Shown here piece after piece: positions 1-9,704 of a DNA stretch of 64,000 nucleotides. Each line of letters begins with the position of its first letter. Position 1 is the stretch's first letter. The stretch spans positions 558,001 through 622,000 of the forward strand of contig NZ_JAGE01000001.1 in the NCBI RefSeq assembly GCF_000526495.1, in the 5' to 3' direction. The DNA comes from Ruminiclostridium josui JCM 17888. GTDB taxonomy: Bacteria; Bacillota; Clostridia; Acetivibrionales; DSM-1351. The notes below the pieces were generated by a model. The model ran no database searches and was not told where the DNA came from. It was given only the letters and a program-made list of their open reading frames with translations. The position numbers and the translations under genes were made by a program.

Positions 1-142
1 CCACATCATAAATTTTTGAGCCTTTTGCACGGCTTATAAATAAAGGATTTGAGTCCACGGCACGAAATGCTCTTACGGGGCTGTTAACACCACCCGAAAT
101 CACTTTTTTTGCTCTTTTAAACAAATCTGAACTTGATTTCAT
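1..142 (-). CDS. hemL: Glutamate-1-semialdehyde 2,1-aminomutase, N-terminal part (cut by window edge)
   Basis: Only the first 47 or so codons are present; the rest lies before base 1. The translated start reads [11 protein letters not shown], then a [10 protein letters not shown] motif, then [15 protein letters not shown]. This is the typical N-terminus of HemL, the PLP enzyme that converts glutamate-1-semialdehyde to 5-aminolevulinate in the C5 pathway. The ATG (142-140) overlaps the TGA stop of hemB in an ATGA arrangement, so translation is probably coupled. It is the last visible gene of the hem operon. The partial length prevents checking the PLP lysine. Confidence 0.9.
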   Translation of the reverse strand, partial: MKSSSDLFKRAKKVISGGVNSPVRAFRAVDSNPLFISRAKGSKIYDV

Positions 143-1116
143 CCTATGTCCCCTTTCTTTATTGCTTGGGAAATTTCTCCGGCAAAGTAAGTTATAAGCA
201 TATCCGCACCGGCTCTGAAAATGCTGGCTGCACTTTCACACATTACACCGTATTCATCAATCAGTCCTTGAGCAGCAGCAGCCTTTATCATGGCATATTC
301 ACCGCTTACACTATAGGCTGCCAAAGGCAGCTGAGTTTTTTCCCTTACTTCCTTTATAACATCCAGGTAGGATAGCGCAGGTTTAACCATCAATATATCC
401 GCACCTTCCTCGACATCAAGAAGTGCTTCCTTTACAGCTTCACGTCTGTTATGATAATCCATCTGATAGCTTTTACGATCTCCAAATGCGGGTGCTGAGG
501 CTGCAGCCTCACGGAATGGTCCATAAAATGACGATGCATATTTTACGGCATATGACATAATAGGAATGTCTGTAAACCCGTTTTTGTCCAGAGTTGACCT
601 AAGAGCATATATCCTACCATCCATCATATCCGACGGAGCAATCATGTCCGCTCCTGCCATTACATGGGACAAAGCTATTTTTTCCAGATAGGGAAGGGTT
701 CTGTCATTATCAACCCTTTCTCCCTCCAAAATTCCGCAATGGCCGTGAGATGTGTATTCGCACATGCAAATATCTGTTATTACCTGCATCTGCGGATACC
801 TCTGTTTTATTTCACGTATTCCCTGCTGCAATACTCCGTTTTCATTGTATGCCTCAGAGCCTTTTTCATCCTTATGCTTAGGAAGTCCAAATAGCAATAC
901 GGATTTTACATCTGCTTTTAATGCAGCTTCAATTGCTTTCCCAACCATATCCGGACTAAAATGATACTGTCCGGGAAGGGAGCTGATTTCCTTTTTTATA
1001 TTTTTACCCTCTACTATAAAAAGAGGCCAAATAAGTGAATCCGTTGACAGTCTGGTTTCCCTGACTGCTTTTCGCAGCACTTCATTGGTTCTCAATCTTC
1101 TTGGTCTCTTAATCAT
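139..1116 (-). CDS. hemB: Delta-aminolevulinic acid dehydratase (porphobilinogen synthase)
   Basis: A 325-residue cytosolic enzyme that condenses two 5-aminolevulinates to porphobilinogen. Seen in the sequence: the metal-binding segment [14 protein letters not shown] with Cys117, Cys119 and Cys127 (zinc-type HemB), and the two Schiff-base lysines in SYAVKYASS (Lys192) and [10 protein letters not shown] (Lys245). Length is normal for the family. The start overlaps the end of the cobA-hemD gene by 8 bases and its stop overlaps hemL. With hemA, hemC and cobA-hemD it covers the route from glutamyl-tRNA to uroporphyrinogen III. Confidence 0.97.
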   Translation of the reverse strand: MIKRPRRLRTNEVLRKAVRETRLSTDSLIWPLFIVEGKNIKKEISSLPGQYHFSPDMVGKAIEAALKADVKSVLLFGLPKHKDEKGSEAYNENGVLQQGIREIKQRYPQMQVITDICMCEYTSHGHCGILEGERVDNDRTLPYLEKIALSHVMAGADMIAPSDMMDGRIYALRSTLDKNGFTDIPIMSYAVKYASSFYGPFREAAASAPAFGDRKSYQMDYHNRREAVKEALLDVEEGADILMVKPALSYLDVIKEVREKTQLPLAAYSVSGEYAMIKAAAAQGLIDEYGVMCESAASIFRAGADMLITYFAGEISQAIKKGDIG

Positions 1117-2623
1117 AAATATTGCCGCCTCCTATTTCTAATAGCTTATCTATCATGGAATCAATTGTTGACTTTTCAGCTACTACATATCTCAGGTTAT
1201 ACTTTTTAGCAGCTTCCGCTGTCTTGTTTCCAATGCAGACAGCCGTCAGACTTTCCAAAGGAATGTCTTTCATAGATGCTATAAATCCTTCAACTGTGGA
1301 TGCACTTGTAAAGGTTATGTACTTGAGTTCACCATGGACAATCGATTTTTTGACCTTATTACTGTTTTCATTTATATAATTCGTATTGTACAATGGAACT
1401 CTATCAAATTTAATATTATTACTTCTCAAAATGTTAACAATATCGTCACTTGCTATTGCAGCATCACAAATTAGAACCTTTTCATTTTCCCCAACACGCT
1501 CTGCAATTCCCAGTGCAAGATGCCTGCCATCAAAGATTTCAGGGGTGAAATCAGAAATCAGTCCCACTTCTTTTAAAGCTTTCGCTGTCTGACTTCCTAC
1601 CGTGCCGATTTTTGTATTTGCAAGAACTCTTGCATCTAATCCTTTGGAATTTAAGTAATCAAAAAATATCTGTATACCGTTTTTACTGGTAAGCAAAATC
1701 CAGCCATATTCCCTGATATTTTCACATGCATGGTAGAGCTTTTCATTTTGTGGTATAGGTACTACCTCTATACAGGGATACTCTACAGGCTCCGCACCCA
1801 GTTGGCGAAGCTTTTCTACAAGTGTGCCAGAAGATTCTTTGGGTCTTGTAACTAGTATTTTTGTACCGAAAAGAGGCTTTTTCATAAACCAACTGAACTT
1901 TTCAGATAGAGAACAGACCTTACCTACAGCAATAATGGCAGGAGATTTTATTTCCATCTCCAAAGCCTTTTGCTCCAGTGTACCCACTGTGGCTACCAGT
2001 TTTCTCTGGTTTGGCCTTGTTCCGTTCTCTACTATGGCAGCAGGCATGTCCTTTTCCATCCCCGCATTTATAAGCCCATTCATCAAATATGATAGTGAAG
2101 ATACTCCCATAAGAAAAACAATGGTTCCATTTAGTTCCTTTAACTCATGAAATGGGATTGAAAGCTGTCCTCCCTCTCTAGCATGTCCGGTAATAATATG
2201 CAGCGAAGAGCAAAAATCCCTGTGGGTAGCCGGTATTCCCCCGTAGCATAATGCTGCCACTGCCGAAGTTACTCCGGGAACGACCTCAAAGGGAATATTG
2301 TTTTCATACAGCAGCTCAAGTTCTTCTCCTCCCCTGCCAAATACGAAAGGATCTCCTCCTTTAAGCCTTATAACCTTCTTTCCTTCTAATGACTTTTCTA
2401 GGAGTATATGGTTAATTTCTTCCTGTTTAACAGGGTGGAATTTATTCTCTTTTCCCACATCTATCTTTTCTGCCGTAGTTGGAATCATTTTAATAATTTC
2501 TTGGGATACCAGTCTGTCATAAACTACCACATCAGCCTGTGAGAGCAGTTCTGCTCCCCTTATTGTAATAAGCCCCTTATCTCCCGGTCCCGCACCAACT
2601 AAGGCCACAAATCCATGCTCCAT
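1109..2623 (-). CDS. cobA-hemD: Fused uroporphyrinogen-III C-methyltransferase / uroporphyrinogen-III synthase
   Basis: A 504-residue two-domain protein. Residues 1 to about 240 are a SUMT methyltransferase (N-terminal VALVGAGPGDKGLIT, then VIRLKGGDPFVFGRGGEE, then VPGVTSAVAA), which makes precorrin-2 from uroporphyrinogen III with SAM. Residues about 250-500 are a HemD-type uroporphyrinogen-III synthase (ILVTRPKESS, then YGWILLTSKNGIQIFF, then ITFTSASTVEGF). The ATG is preceded by GGAGG seven bases upstream. The fusion is common in Clostridia and commits flux to siroheme or cobalamin. It sits between hemC (16-base gap) and hemB (8-base overlap). Both domains look intact. Confidence 0.96.
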   Translation of the reverse strand: MEHGFVALVGAGPGDKGLITIRGAELLSQADVVVYDRLVSQEIIKMIPTTAEKIDVGKENKFHPVKQEEINHILLEKSLEGKKVIRLKGGDPFVFGRGGEELELLYENNIPFEVVPGVTSAVAALCYGGIPATHRDFCSSLHIITGHAREGGQLSIPFHELKELNGTIVFLMGVSSLSYLMNGLINAGMEKDMPAAIVENGTRPNQRKLVATVGTLEQKALEMEIKSPAIIAVGKVCSLSEKFSWFMKKPLFGTKILVTRPKESSGTLVEKLRQLGAEPVEYPCIEVVPIPQNEKLYHACENIREYGWILLTSKNGIQIFFDYLNSKGLDARVLANTKIGTVGSQTAKALKEVGLISDFTPEIFDGRHLALGIAERVGENEKVLICDAAIASDDIVNILRSNNIKFDRVPLYNTNYINENSNKVKKSIVHGELKYITFTSASTVEGFIASMKDIPLESLTAVCIGNKTAEAAKKYNLRYVVAEKSTIDSMIDKLLEIGGGNIYD

Positions 2624-2639
2624 AACCTTTCCTCCATGC

Positions 2640-3527
2640 TTAAATACTCTTGCTGCTTTTCATCTTTTTTACCAGTTCATAGCCTAATTCCACAGGATTA
2701 TTTCTATTTCCCGAAACACATTCCTTTCGTAACTCTCCTGTGGTTTCATTGCAGTATAAGCCCTTTAGAATTATTTCACTTCCCTGAATGGTTGCATAAG
2801 CCGCTATTGGTGTGCTGCAGCCCCCATTCATTTCTCGTACGAAAGTTCTTTCTGCCAGTGAAATACAAAGGGATTCCTCACTATGAAACAGCTTTAGAAA
2901 ATCAAAGTTCTCTCCGACTCTGCCCTGTACCGCTATAATGCCCTGACTTGCCGCAGGAAGAATTTCATCAACTGAAAAATATCTGCCGATACGACTTTCA
3001 AGACCAAGCCTTTTAATTCCAGCAGCAGCAAGTACTATGGCCGAAAACTCACCGCTGTCAAGTTTTTTAAGTCGGGTTTGTACATTTCCCCGGATAGGAG
3101 CAGTCTTACAACCCGGAAATAATTCTTTCAGCTGGAGCTGTCTTCTCAGACTTGAACTTCCTATTGGTTCACCATTTTCACCATTTTGAGGCAAAATAAA
3201 GGCATCTCTAGGGTCTTCACGCTTTGACAGGGCTACAACAGGCAGCTCCGGATTTTCTTCCAAAGGCATATCCTTATAACTATGTACGGTTATATCCACC
3301 TCATTATTGTATAATGCATTATCCAGTTCCTTGACGAAAAGTCCCTTTCCTTCTATTTTGTCAAGAGTTTTGTCCAAAATCTTATCTCCTGTAGTTTTCA
3401 TTGTAATCAATTCCAGCTCTATGTCAGGGTCATATTTTCTGATTGCAGACATTACCAACTCTGATTGTATAATTGCAAGCTTGCTGTCCCTGCTGCCTAT
3501 TCTGATTTTTTTCATGTCAAATACCAT
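2640..3527 (-). CDS. hemC: Hydroxymethylbilane synthase (porphobilinogen deaminase)
   Basis: Polymerises four porphobilinogens to hydroxymethylbilane. Family motifs seen: KKIRIGSRDSKLAI at the N-terminus, TVHSYKDMP, SSSLRRQLQL, GNVQTRLKKL and the dipyrromethane-cofactor cysteine in MNGGCSTPIAAYA. The frame stays open back to a TTG at 3557 that overlaps the hemA stop. The ATG at 3527 has AGGA six bases upstream and gives a normal 295-residue protein, so I use it; the ATG at 3515 is a further option. It overlaps or abuts hemA and is 16 bases from cobA-hemD. Confidence 0.95.
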   Translation of the reverse strand: MVFDMKKIRIGSRDSKLAIIQSELVMSAIRKYDPDIELELITMKTTGDKILDKTLDKIEGKGLFVKELDNALYNNEVDITVHSYKDMPLEENPELPVVALSKREDPRDAFILPQNGENGEPIGSSSLRRQLQLKELFPGCKTAPIRGNVQTRLKKLDSGEFSAIVLAAAGIKRLGLESRIGRYFSVDEILPAASQGIIAVQGRVGENFDFLKLFHSEESLCISLAERTFVREMNGGCSTPIAAYATIQGSEIILKGLYCNETTGELRKECVSGNRNNPVELGYELVKKMKSSKSI

Positions 3528-3553
3528 AGCCTTTCCTTCAAATGATAAAATTC

Positions 3554-5053
3554 TCAATCTGTAGCCTGTCCAATTTTCCGAATCTGTTCAGCAACAGATT
3601 TTACAAGACTGTGATTATCTCCATTTTGGGAAACCAGCCCACCGACTATACCATCAAATTCGAATATTGCAGGAAAGTAAAAGCTACACTCTTCTCTGCA
3701 ATCCGCTATACTCATTTGTATGCCCTTTTCCTTGGCGTCCAGATATACCTTATGGTTTGTCTCTCTATCATTTGTAGCAGCAATCACCAGAAACATATTT
3801 TGAATATCCTGTGATTCATAATATCCTTCTCTGTAATTAATCAGCTTACAATTCAACATTTCTTGAAGCTCCGATGTAAGATGTGGAGCTACCAGATAAA
3901 TATCTGCCCCGAATCTCAGTAGTGTTTTTACTCTTCGGGTTGCAATCTCTCCGCCTCCCACAACGAGAACTTTTTTCCCTGATAAGTCAATAAACAAAGG
4001 AAATCTTCCATATAGAGTATCATTATGTAAATCGGGAATTTTTGTAAATGCTGCTTCTTCACGATAATCTTTCCATTTTTCAAACTGTAAAATAAAGTGA
4101 TTAATTATCTCTCTTATTTTACTTACTTCCTTTTGATTAAGTACTGAATAGTCAGTGTAGAACCTGTCCAAATTATATAATTCTACTCCCGTAAAATTTG
4201 AAATGCTCGACTCAATATCTCTGGGCAGTGCCAAATCAACAAATATCTCAGGCTTTCTTTCAAGTTTTTCAATCATATCATACGTTATAGTGAAGTGAGG
4301 ACTTGTAGTTGCACTTATAACCACATCTGAAAGAGGAAGAACCTCTTCTCTTTCGTCATAGGGAATTGTATTGCAGCCTACAGGAATAATTATTTCTCCA
4401 TGTTTATACTTTCTGAGTGTGATTGTTATTTCTGCTCCCAGTTCAATAAGTTTTTTGCAACACAGCCGTCCTATTTCGCCATTACCGATTACAAGAATTC
4501 TTTTATCAGTAAAACAATACTTTTTTGATAATTCCGTTATTGCTCTTTCTGCTGCCGAAGTAGGGACTGCCTTTACCTTAATTTCGGTTTTGGCTTTCTT
4601 GGCAGCTGTAATACACAGTCTAAACAGTGTCTCCAATGTTGAATCAATGGTTTTCTCCTCTCGGGAAATAGCAGCCGCATTTTTTACCTGTGTTATTATC
4701 TGATCCTCAAAAAGTACCATAGACTGAAGCCCGCAAGCTACTTCCATCAGATGGAATATTGCCTCTGAATCATGTCTTATACTAAATAAAGTCATTAAGG
4801 ATTTATGGTCTTCCTCACCTGACAACTGGCACAAAAGCAGGGCAGGATTCATATTTTCAATATTATCTCCCGAAATATAAAGTTCGGTTCTGTTGCAGGT
4901 ACACAGGAGTACAGCTCCTGAAACACCGTCAGCCGCTTTTATCCTTCTAAGTATTTCTCTGATTCTTGTGGATGTATAGCTGAATCTTTCCCTGATATCA
5001 ATGGCAGCTGATTTATAGTCTAAACTTGCTGATATAATACTCAAAATATACAT
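3554..5053 (-). CDS. hemA: Fused glutamyl-tRNA reductase / precorrin-2 dehydrogenase (HemA-SirC)
   Basis: A bifunctional protein. The N-terminal about 345 residues are glutamyl-tRNA reductase, with the catalytic-cysteine segment LLCTCNRTELYI, the NADPH-binding segment RILVIGNGEIGRLCCKKL and a dimerisation helix. The last about 150 residues are a siroheme-synthase-type NAD-dependent dehydrogenase (DLSGKKVLVVGGGEIATRR, then LVIAATNDRETN, then FYFPAIFEFDG). This links the first C5-pathway step with precorrin-2 oxidation; a HemA fusion of this kind is known from related clostridia. The frame is open to an ATG at 5101. I prefer the ATG at 5053 because MYILSIISASLDYKSA lines up with the family N-terminus, but its GGAG is only one base away, so the start is uncertain. 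Confidence 0.92.
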   Translation of the reverse strand: MYILSIISASLDYKSAAIDIRERFSYTSTRIREILRRIKAADGVSGAVLLCTCNRTELYISGDNIENMNPALLLCQLSGEEDHKSLMTLFSIRHDSEAIFHLMEVACGLQSMVLFEDQIITQVKNAAAISREEKTIDSTLETLFRLCITAAKKAKTEIKVKAVPTSAAERAITELSKKYCFTDKRILVIGNGEIGRLCCKKLIELGAEITITLRKYKHGEIIIPVGCNTIPYDEREEVLPLSDVVISATTSPHFTITYDMIEKLERKPEIFVDLALPRDIESSISNFTGVELYNLDRFYTDYSVLNQKEVSKIREIINHFILQFEKWKDYREEAAFTKIPDLHNDTLYGRFPLFIDLSGKKVLVVGGGEIATRRVKTLLRFGADIYLVAPHLTSELQEMLNCKLINYREGYYESQDIQNMFLVIAATNDRETNHKVYLDAKEKGIQMSIADCREECSFYFPAIFEFDGIVGGLVSQNGDNHSLVKSVAEQIRKIGQATD

Positions 5054-5143
5054 CTCCAATCTTTTTTTGATACTGCCGCTGTTATGCCGTCCCAGCTGCA
5101 TTTAGGAAACTACAAACTTTCCTTTTTAATCATATCAATATTC

Positions 5144-5172
5144 ATTATACCGCAGCCTACATCTACTGCCCA
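5144..5172 (-). promoter_or_regulatory. Candidate sigma-A promoter of the hem operon
   Basis: On the minus strand a TATAAT box (5149-5144) lies 17 bases after TGGGCA (5172-5167), a four-of-six match to the -35 consensus. Transcription would begin near 5137, just upstream of the hemA start region. It is assigned by pattern only. Confidence 0.45.
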
Positions 5173-5249
5173 TAAATTTACTGTAAACTGCTCATTACTT
5201 TTCAAGTTACATTATAATGAACCTTCAAAGTTAATAATAGTTGATAAAA

Positions 5250-5289
5250 AAATAAAACCTTCAAAGTTTTAGCAATAAAGGTTTTATTT
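5250..5289 (-). terminator. Stem-loop terminator at the end of the arabinoxylodextrin operon
   Basis: A perfect 12-bp inverted repeat (AAATAAAACCTT, 5250-5261; AAGGTTTTATTT, 5278-5289) with a 16-base loop. On the minus strand it is followed by a run of T, so it fits a weak, AU-rich intrinsic terminator. It lies 31 bases after the stop of the 5320-7200 esterase gene and before the hem promoter. The stem is nearly symmetric, but only the minus orientation stops a known operon. Confidence 0.6.
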
Positions 5290-5319
5290 ATAATTTCGAT
5301 ATATAACAGTCAATAAAGG

Positions 5320-7200
5320 CTATTCCGTTGTAAAAGGCGAAGCAGGTAACCCCTCACGGTTATAAAGGTTTGCATCTGTGGGATTATCGGCCCATGCATA
5401 CCTAACGTAAGCCGGGTGAGCTATCTTTTCACTCCAGACTGCCACATCATTTCCTATAAGTTCTGTATCAGCACGAACAAATATTCTATCTGGCCCTGAT
5501 ATAGCAAAAGCTCCCGGCCGTTCTCCACTGTTAACAATCAACCCACTTCCAGTATCAGTAAAGGATAATATTATTTTGTTGCCCTCTATTCTAAATGATT
5601 TATACATTGGTCCGTATGCAGTAATGGTTTTGTCTCCATATACGGTTTTCATGGCTGCAAGTGCCAAGCGAAACCCTACATCCTTTTTATTTGATGGATG
5701 AATATCATTCCATTCTCCAAGGTCAATTGTAACAATCATTCCTGTATTCGGTACGGAAAGTGTCTTTCGCTGGGCTTCCCTCAACTCTGCCCACTTGCTT
5801 TCCACAGGTATTTCTGAGGCCTCCATGAAATTCGGCAATTGAACATACAAAAACGGCAGATTTCCCATTCCCCATTTCTGTCTCCAGTCTGAAATCAATG
5901 CCTTTAGGAGATTTTCATACCCTACAGGATTCTTGGTATTAGCTTCCCCTTGATACCATATAAAGCCTTTTATCGCATAACTTGTAACAGGAGCAATCAT
6001 TCCGTTGTACAATCCTAAGGGACGCCACTGAACAAAGGCCGGCCCAGGCATAGGGCCGCTTTTTGCTCCAATCACATACTGCCATTCACCAGATAAATCA
6101 ATAATACTATCTCCAACTTCCAGTTGATAGGGCTTTCCTTTGTAAAATCCTCCTTTACCTGAGATATTTATTACTCTGAGCAGGATTGTATTTTTACCTT
6201 CCTTGAGTAAGCCCTCCTGAACACTATATTTTCTAGAGATATACTGATTTGGCGTTGTTCCTACCTCTACACCATTGATATAGGTAGTGTCTTCATCAAC
6301 AATGTTTCCTAGTACAAGTCTTGCAGGTAAACCTGCAAGCGTGTGGGGAATATGAATTTCCTTTCTGAACCAGACAACACCGTTAAAGTTGCCCAAGCCC
6401 TCGTCTTCCCAATAGGAAGGTATTTCTATATTTTGCCATATAGTAGTATCTTCTATTCCCTTATCGTTACGGTTTAATTCAGAGTACCATGCTTCAATGG
6501 AAGCCTGATCCTCTCTTAACACTTTATCCAGATAATCCCGATTGCTGAGTTGCTTAGCTGATTTATAATGTTCCGGAAACTCCTTTAATGCATTTTCACT
6601 TAACCATGCCTCTGCAGGTGAACCTCCCAAACTTGCATTAATCAAGCCTATAGGAATGTGATACTTTTCAAACAGCTTTAATGCAAAGAAATAACCCGCA
6701 GCAGTAAAGTTCAAAATGCTTTCAGGGTCGGCTGCTTCCCAATTCCCCACTTCCAAATCAGTTTGAGGTTTTTCGAAGTCATATTTCACAGGAACACAGA
6801 AATGCCGTATATAATCATTGCGGCAACTAGCGATTTCTTCAGGATATACATCCTTTAATGAATCCATTTTCAATTCCATATTTGATTGTCCGGAGCAAAG
6901 CCACACATCACCAATAAGGATATTTTTTACTGTTACCTTTTCAAGGGCTTCTGTCGCTTCAATATCCATGTCATAGGGTCCACCTGCTTCTGCGGATTCA
7001 AGTTTTACAAACCACTCTCCACTCTCATTGGCAGAAGTATGGTAGACTTTACCCATAAAGCTGACAGTAACACCTTCTCCCGGCAAAGCCCATCCCCATA
7101 CTTTTATGTTTGTGTTTCTTTGCAATACCATACCATCGCTGATAATCTTGGGCAATCTTATTTTAGAGCGAATATTATCCAATGTTATTCCCACTTTCAA
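5320..7200 (-). CDS. Cytosolic SGNH-type carbohydrate acetylesterase (sialate O-acetylesterase-like, CE20-like)
   Basis: 626 residues, no signal peptide. Residues about 95-230 and 400-540 form an SGNH esterase fold: the nucleophile is Ser106 in LCSGQSNMEL, oxyanion-type segments are seen at NASLGGSPAEAW and FIWYQGEANT, and a catalytic Asp-x-x-His sits in WNDIHPSNK. A beta-sandwich, like the jelly-roll of beta-galactosidases (VWFRKEIHIP, YINGVEVG), is inserted between about 250 and 390. Sialate O-acetylesterase homologues next to xylan genes are often acetyl-xylooligosaccharide esterases. As last gene of an importer-GH51-GH43-GH39 operon it most likely deacetylates imported oligosaccharides. 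The exact substrate is inference. Confidence 0.85.
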   Translation of the reverse strand: MKVGITLDNIRSKIRLPKIISDGMVLQRNTNIKVWGWALPGEGVTVSFMGKVYHTSANESGEWFVKLESAEAGGPYDMDIEATEALEKVTVKNILIGDVWLCSGQSNMELKMDSLKDVYPEEIASCRNDYIRHFCVPVKYDFEKPQTDLEVGNWEAADPESILNFTAAGYFFALKLFEKYHIPIGLINASLGGSPAEAWLSENALKEFPEHYKSAKQLSNRDYLDKVLREDQASIEAWYSELNRNDKGIEDTTIWQNIEIPSYWEDEGLGNFNGVVWFRKEIHIPHTLAGLPARLVLGNIVDEDTTYINGVEVGTTPNQYISRKYSVQEGLLKEGKNTILLRVINISGKGGFYKGKPYQLEVGDSIIDLSGEWQYVIGAKSGPMPGPAFVQWRPLGLYNGMIAPVTSYAIKGFIWYQGEANTKNPVGYENLLKALISDWRQKWGMGNLPFLYVQLPNFMEASEIPVESKWAELREAQRKTLSVPNTGMIVTIDLGEWNDIHPSNKKDVGFRLALAAMKTVYGDKTITAYGPMYKSFRIEGNKIILSFTDTGSGLIVNSGERPGAFAISGPDRIFVRADTELIGNDVAVWSEKIAHPAYVRYAWADNPTDANLYNREGLPASPFTTE

Positions 7201-7217
7201 TGCTGTATAAGTTACTT

Positions 7218-8021
7218 TTATTTATCATTTTCAGTAGCCCAAGCTAATCCTTTGTCTATGTACTCGTTCCAGAACTTCCAATCATGAACACCAACGTCTT
7301 CAACATAAGTATGTTCTACATTTTCTGAAACAAGGAATTCATGCAATTCCCTGTTTTCTTTTATAAGAAAATCTTCTGTTCCACAAGCCATGTATATCTT
7401 GGGTATATCTGCTTTTCTTTCCTTAAGACCACGGATTAGTGCTTCTGGGTCTTTGTCACTTCCTAAAAGCTTATCAAGCTCCCCAAACACTCTTCTATAA
7501 TAAGGATAGTCTGCAACAGGTCCTTTGAAATCAGGAGTAATCCCGGCAATCTGATTGGTAATAAGTGCAGACGACAGTGCAATTATTCTACCAAATCTTT
7601 CTGAATATTTTAAACCGTTTCTTATTGCACCGTAACCACCCATGGATAATCCTCCAATGAATGTATCCTCTCTTTTATCTGATAGTTGGAAAGTCTTCCG
7701 TGTATATTCAACCAACTCATTTCCAATTAGCTCCCCATAATATGCCCCAACATCTTCGTCATCTAAATAAAAGTGATTTTCACCGGATGGCATAAACACC
7801 GCAATATTGTATTTCAAAGACACTTCCTGTATTTTTGTGAATGTCAACCAATCCATATGATTACCTGAATAACCATGTAAAAGGTAAATGGATTTTAAAG
7901 GACCTTTTGGTCCTTCAGGTTCCTGACCCGGTATCTCATATTTATCATTTGGTATCAAAGCATTAAAACATACAGGTCTTTTCATTGTTTTAGCAAAAAA
8001 GTTTACTTGAAAAATCGCCAT
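7218..8021 (-). CDS. Cytosolic CE1/esterase-D-like carbohydrate esterase
   Basis: 267-residue alpha/beta hydrolase without signal peptide. The nucleophile elbow is GGLSMGGYGA (Ser126), the oxyanion strand is SIYLLHGYSGNHMDW, and the C-terminal catalytic His is in VGVHDWKFWNEY. It belongs to the tributyrin-esterase/feruloyl-esterase group related to CE1. It is 17 bases upstream of the SGNH esterase and 46 bases downstream of GH39, so the operon carries two unrelated cytosolic esterases. These would remove different acyl groups (acetyl and perhaps feruloyl) from imported arabinoxylodextrins. Acyl specificity cannot be read from the sequence. Confidence 0.87.
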   Translation of the reverse strand: MAIFQVNFFAKTMKRPVCFNALIPNDKYEIPGQEPEGPKGPLKSIYLLHGYSGNHMDWLTFTKIQEVSLKYNIAVFMPSGENHFYLDDEDVGAYYGELIGNELVEYTRKTFQLSDKREDTFIGGLSMGGYGAIRNGLKYSERFGRIIALSSALITNQIAGITPDFKGPVADYPYYRRVFGELDKLLGSDKDPEALIRGLKERKADIPKIYMACGTEDFLIKENRELHEFLVSENVEHTYVEDVGVHDWKFWNEYIDKGLAWATENDK

Positions 8022-8067
8022 AATAAATTCTCCTTTTCAAAAATTTACAATTATATACATAATTATT

Positions 8068-9573
8068 TTAATACCCCGGAATCATACTGTCATCAAGTTT
8101 ATAGTAAGTGTCTGTCTCATCTATTACAGGAATGATTTCAAAAAAAGATACTTCGTTTTTGCTTTGAGTAAACTCAAGAAGCAGCATATCCTCAGTACAG
8201 CTTACCCTATCCGATATTACCATAGGACGTGCTGCGTTTTTCAGTATTTCAACCTGCTTCTTAGTTGTAAATCTGGGGCGTCCCATTTGTATCCATGTTT
8301 TCCATGGGTTACCGTATTTTTCGTTTACAATAGTCCTATTAATAAAATATTCACCTTTTGGTAAATTCAACTCCATTGAAAAATCTTTATCAAAATGGTC
8401 ACCCTTCTCCATTACCGGATTCCATGCAGTTATTGTCACTGTACCGTCAGTTTTTCTTGTTACCAGCATATTTTCATCTCTGTACAATATGTCCTTTCCC
8501 ATTTGCTCAAAAAAGCTGAACATATGGAAAGTCGGCTTTGGAATATCGTTAAGTGCAATAAGACCAAACCCTCCGTGGAACTGAGCTCTGGGGACACCCG
8601 CCTCCTCAAATACATCGCTGAAAGTCCAGTATGAAAATGAATCTACAATATCTCCTGCCTCGCTTACAATCCTTGCCAAATACGCCGCATTAAGACATGT
8701 ATCATGAACAGGATTCAAAGGATTGTAGGAAGTATTGTATTCTGTTATATGGAATGGCAGATGTGGAAATGGTGAATTATCAATCATTTCCCTGACTGAC
8801 TTCAATTCTTGAAGCATTTCTTCAGGTTCCTTGAGATCCTGATAGCAAAGTTCATGTGTATAAACTTTCGGCATATGTGCTGAATATAAATGACGGGAAA
8901 CGAAGTCAACTGGAGCATTTTCCTTTTTACAAAACTCAAGAAAATCCTTAATCCAGTAATCAGCACCTCCGCATATAGCCGGGCCACCAACCTGTAAATC
9001 CTTATTAATTTCCTTAATTGCCATAGCCGATACTTTATAGAGTTTAAAGTATTCTTCCTCATCGGCATCCTTCCAGAATACCTTCAAATTTGGCTCGTTC
9101 CAGACTTCAAAAGGCCACTGCAGAACTTCTTCTATTCCATATCTGCTTATAAAGTGTTTTATTAACGCTTGGATTAAATCCTTCCATTTATCATAATCCT
9201 TGGGAGGTGTTACATTTCCTTTCCAATAAAACACTTTTTGATCTCCTGAAGCAAGCTGTGATGGCATAAATCCAAGCTCGACAAATGGTTTGAGACCCTT
9301 TTCAAGAAACGAATCAAATATCTTGTCTATATATGTAAAGTTATAGAAAGGTGTCATTTCTCCGTCTATTTCATATTCTGCATAAACGGCAGTGTCATCA
9401 TGAAATAAACCATGTCCTCTTATATATTTAAAATTTATTGCCTTTTGAACAAATTCAAGAGTATCCTGATATTCCTTCTGAAGAGCGATTCCCATACGTT
9501 CTGTGCCTACGCAGAAATTCCAGTTATCCCTGAAAGTTCCCGTTACTTTATCTGAGATCTTTATTTTGCTCAT
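8068..9573 (-). CDS. GH39 beta-xylosidase, cytosolic
   Basis: 501 residues, the usual length of bacterial GH39 xylosidases. The acid/base is Glu160 in [13 protein letters not shown] and the nucleophile Glu278 in [12 protein letters not shown]; these positions match the well-studied Thermoanaerobacterium enzyme almost exactly. A start motif [20 protein letters not shown] is also typical. There is no signal peptide. The enzyme would release xylose from the non-reducing end of debranched xylo-oligosaccharides after the GH51 and GH43 enzymes and esterases of this operon have acted. A strong RBS (AAAGGAGGA) precedes the ATG. A 131-base gap separates it from the upstream GH43 gene. Confidence 0.95.
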   Translation of the reverse strand: MSKIKISDKVTGTFRDNWNFCVGTERMGIALQKEYQDTLEFVQKAINFKYIRGHGLFHDDTAVYAEYEIDGEMTPFYNFTYIDKIFDSFLEKGLKPFVELGFMPSQLASGDQKVFYWKGNVTPPKDYDKWKDLIQALIKHFISRYGIEEVLQWPFEVWNEPNLKVFWKDADEEEYFKLYKVSAMAIKEINKDLQVGGPAICGGADYWIKDFLEFCKKENAPVDFVSRHLYSAHMPKVYTHELCYQDLKEPEEMLQELKSVREMIDNSPFPHLPFHITEYNTSYNPLNPVHDTCLNAAYLARIVSEAGDIVDSFSYWTFSDVFEEAGVPRAQFHGGFGLIALNDIPKPTFHMFSFFEQMGKDILYRDENMLVTRKTDGTVTITAWNPVMEKGDHFDKDFSMELNLPKGEYFINRTIVNEKYGNPWKTWIQMGRPRFTTKKQVEILKNAARPMVISDRVSCTEDMLLLEFTQSKNEVSFFEIIPVIDETDTYYKLDDSMIPGY

Positions 9574-9704
9574 ATAATCCTCCTTTAAATTATGTACTAA
9601 AAACTAACGTGAGTACGAATACTTGCTCTCTTTCGTGAAAAAATTGCTCTTGTATTATTTTATTATAACATTCTATTATTTCAAAGCACTTTTATACAAT
9701 ACCT

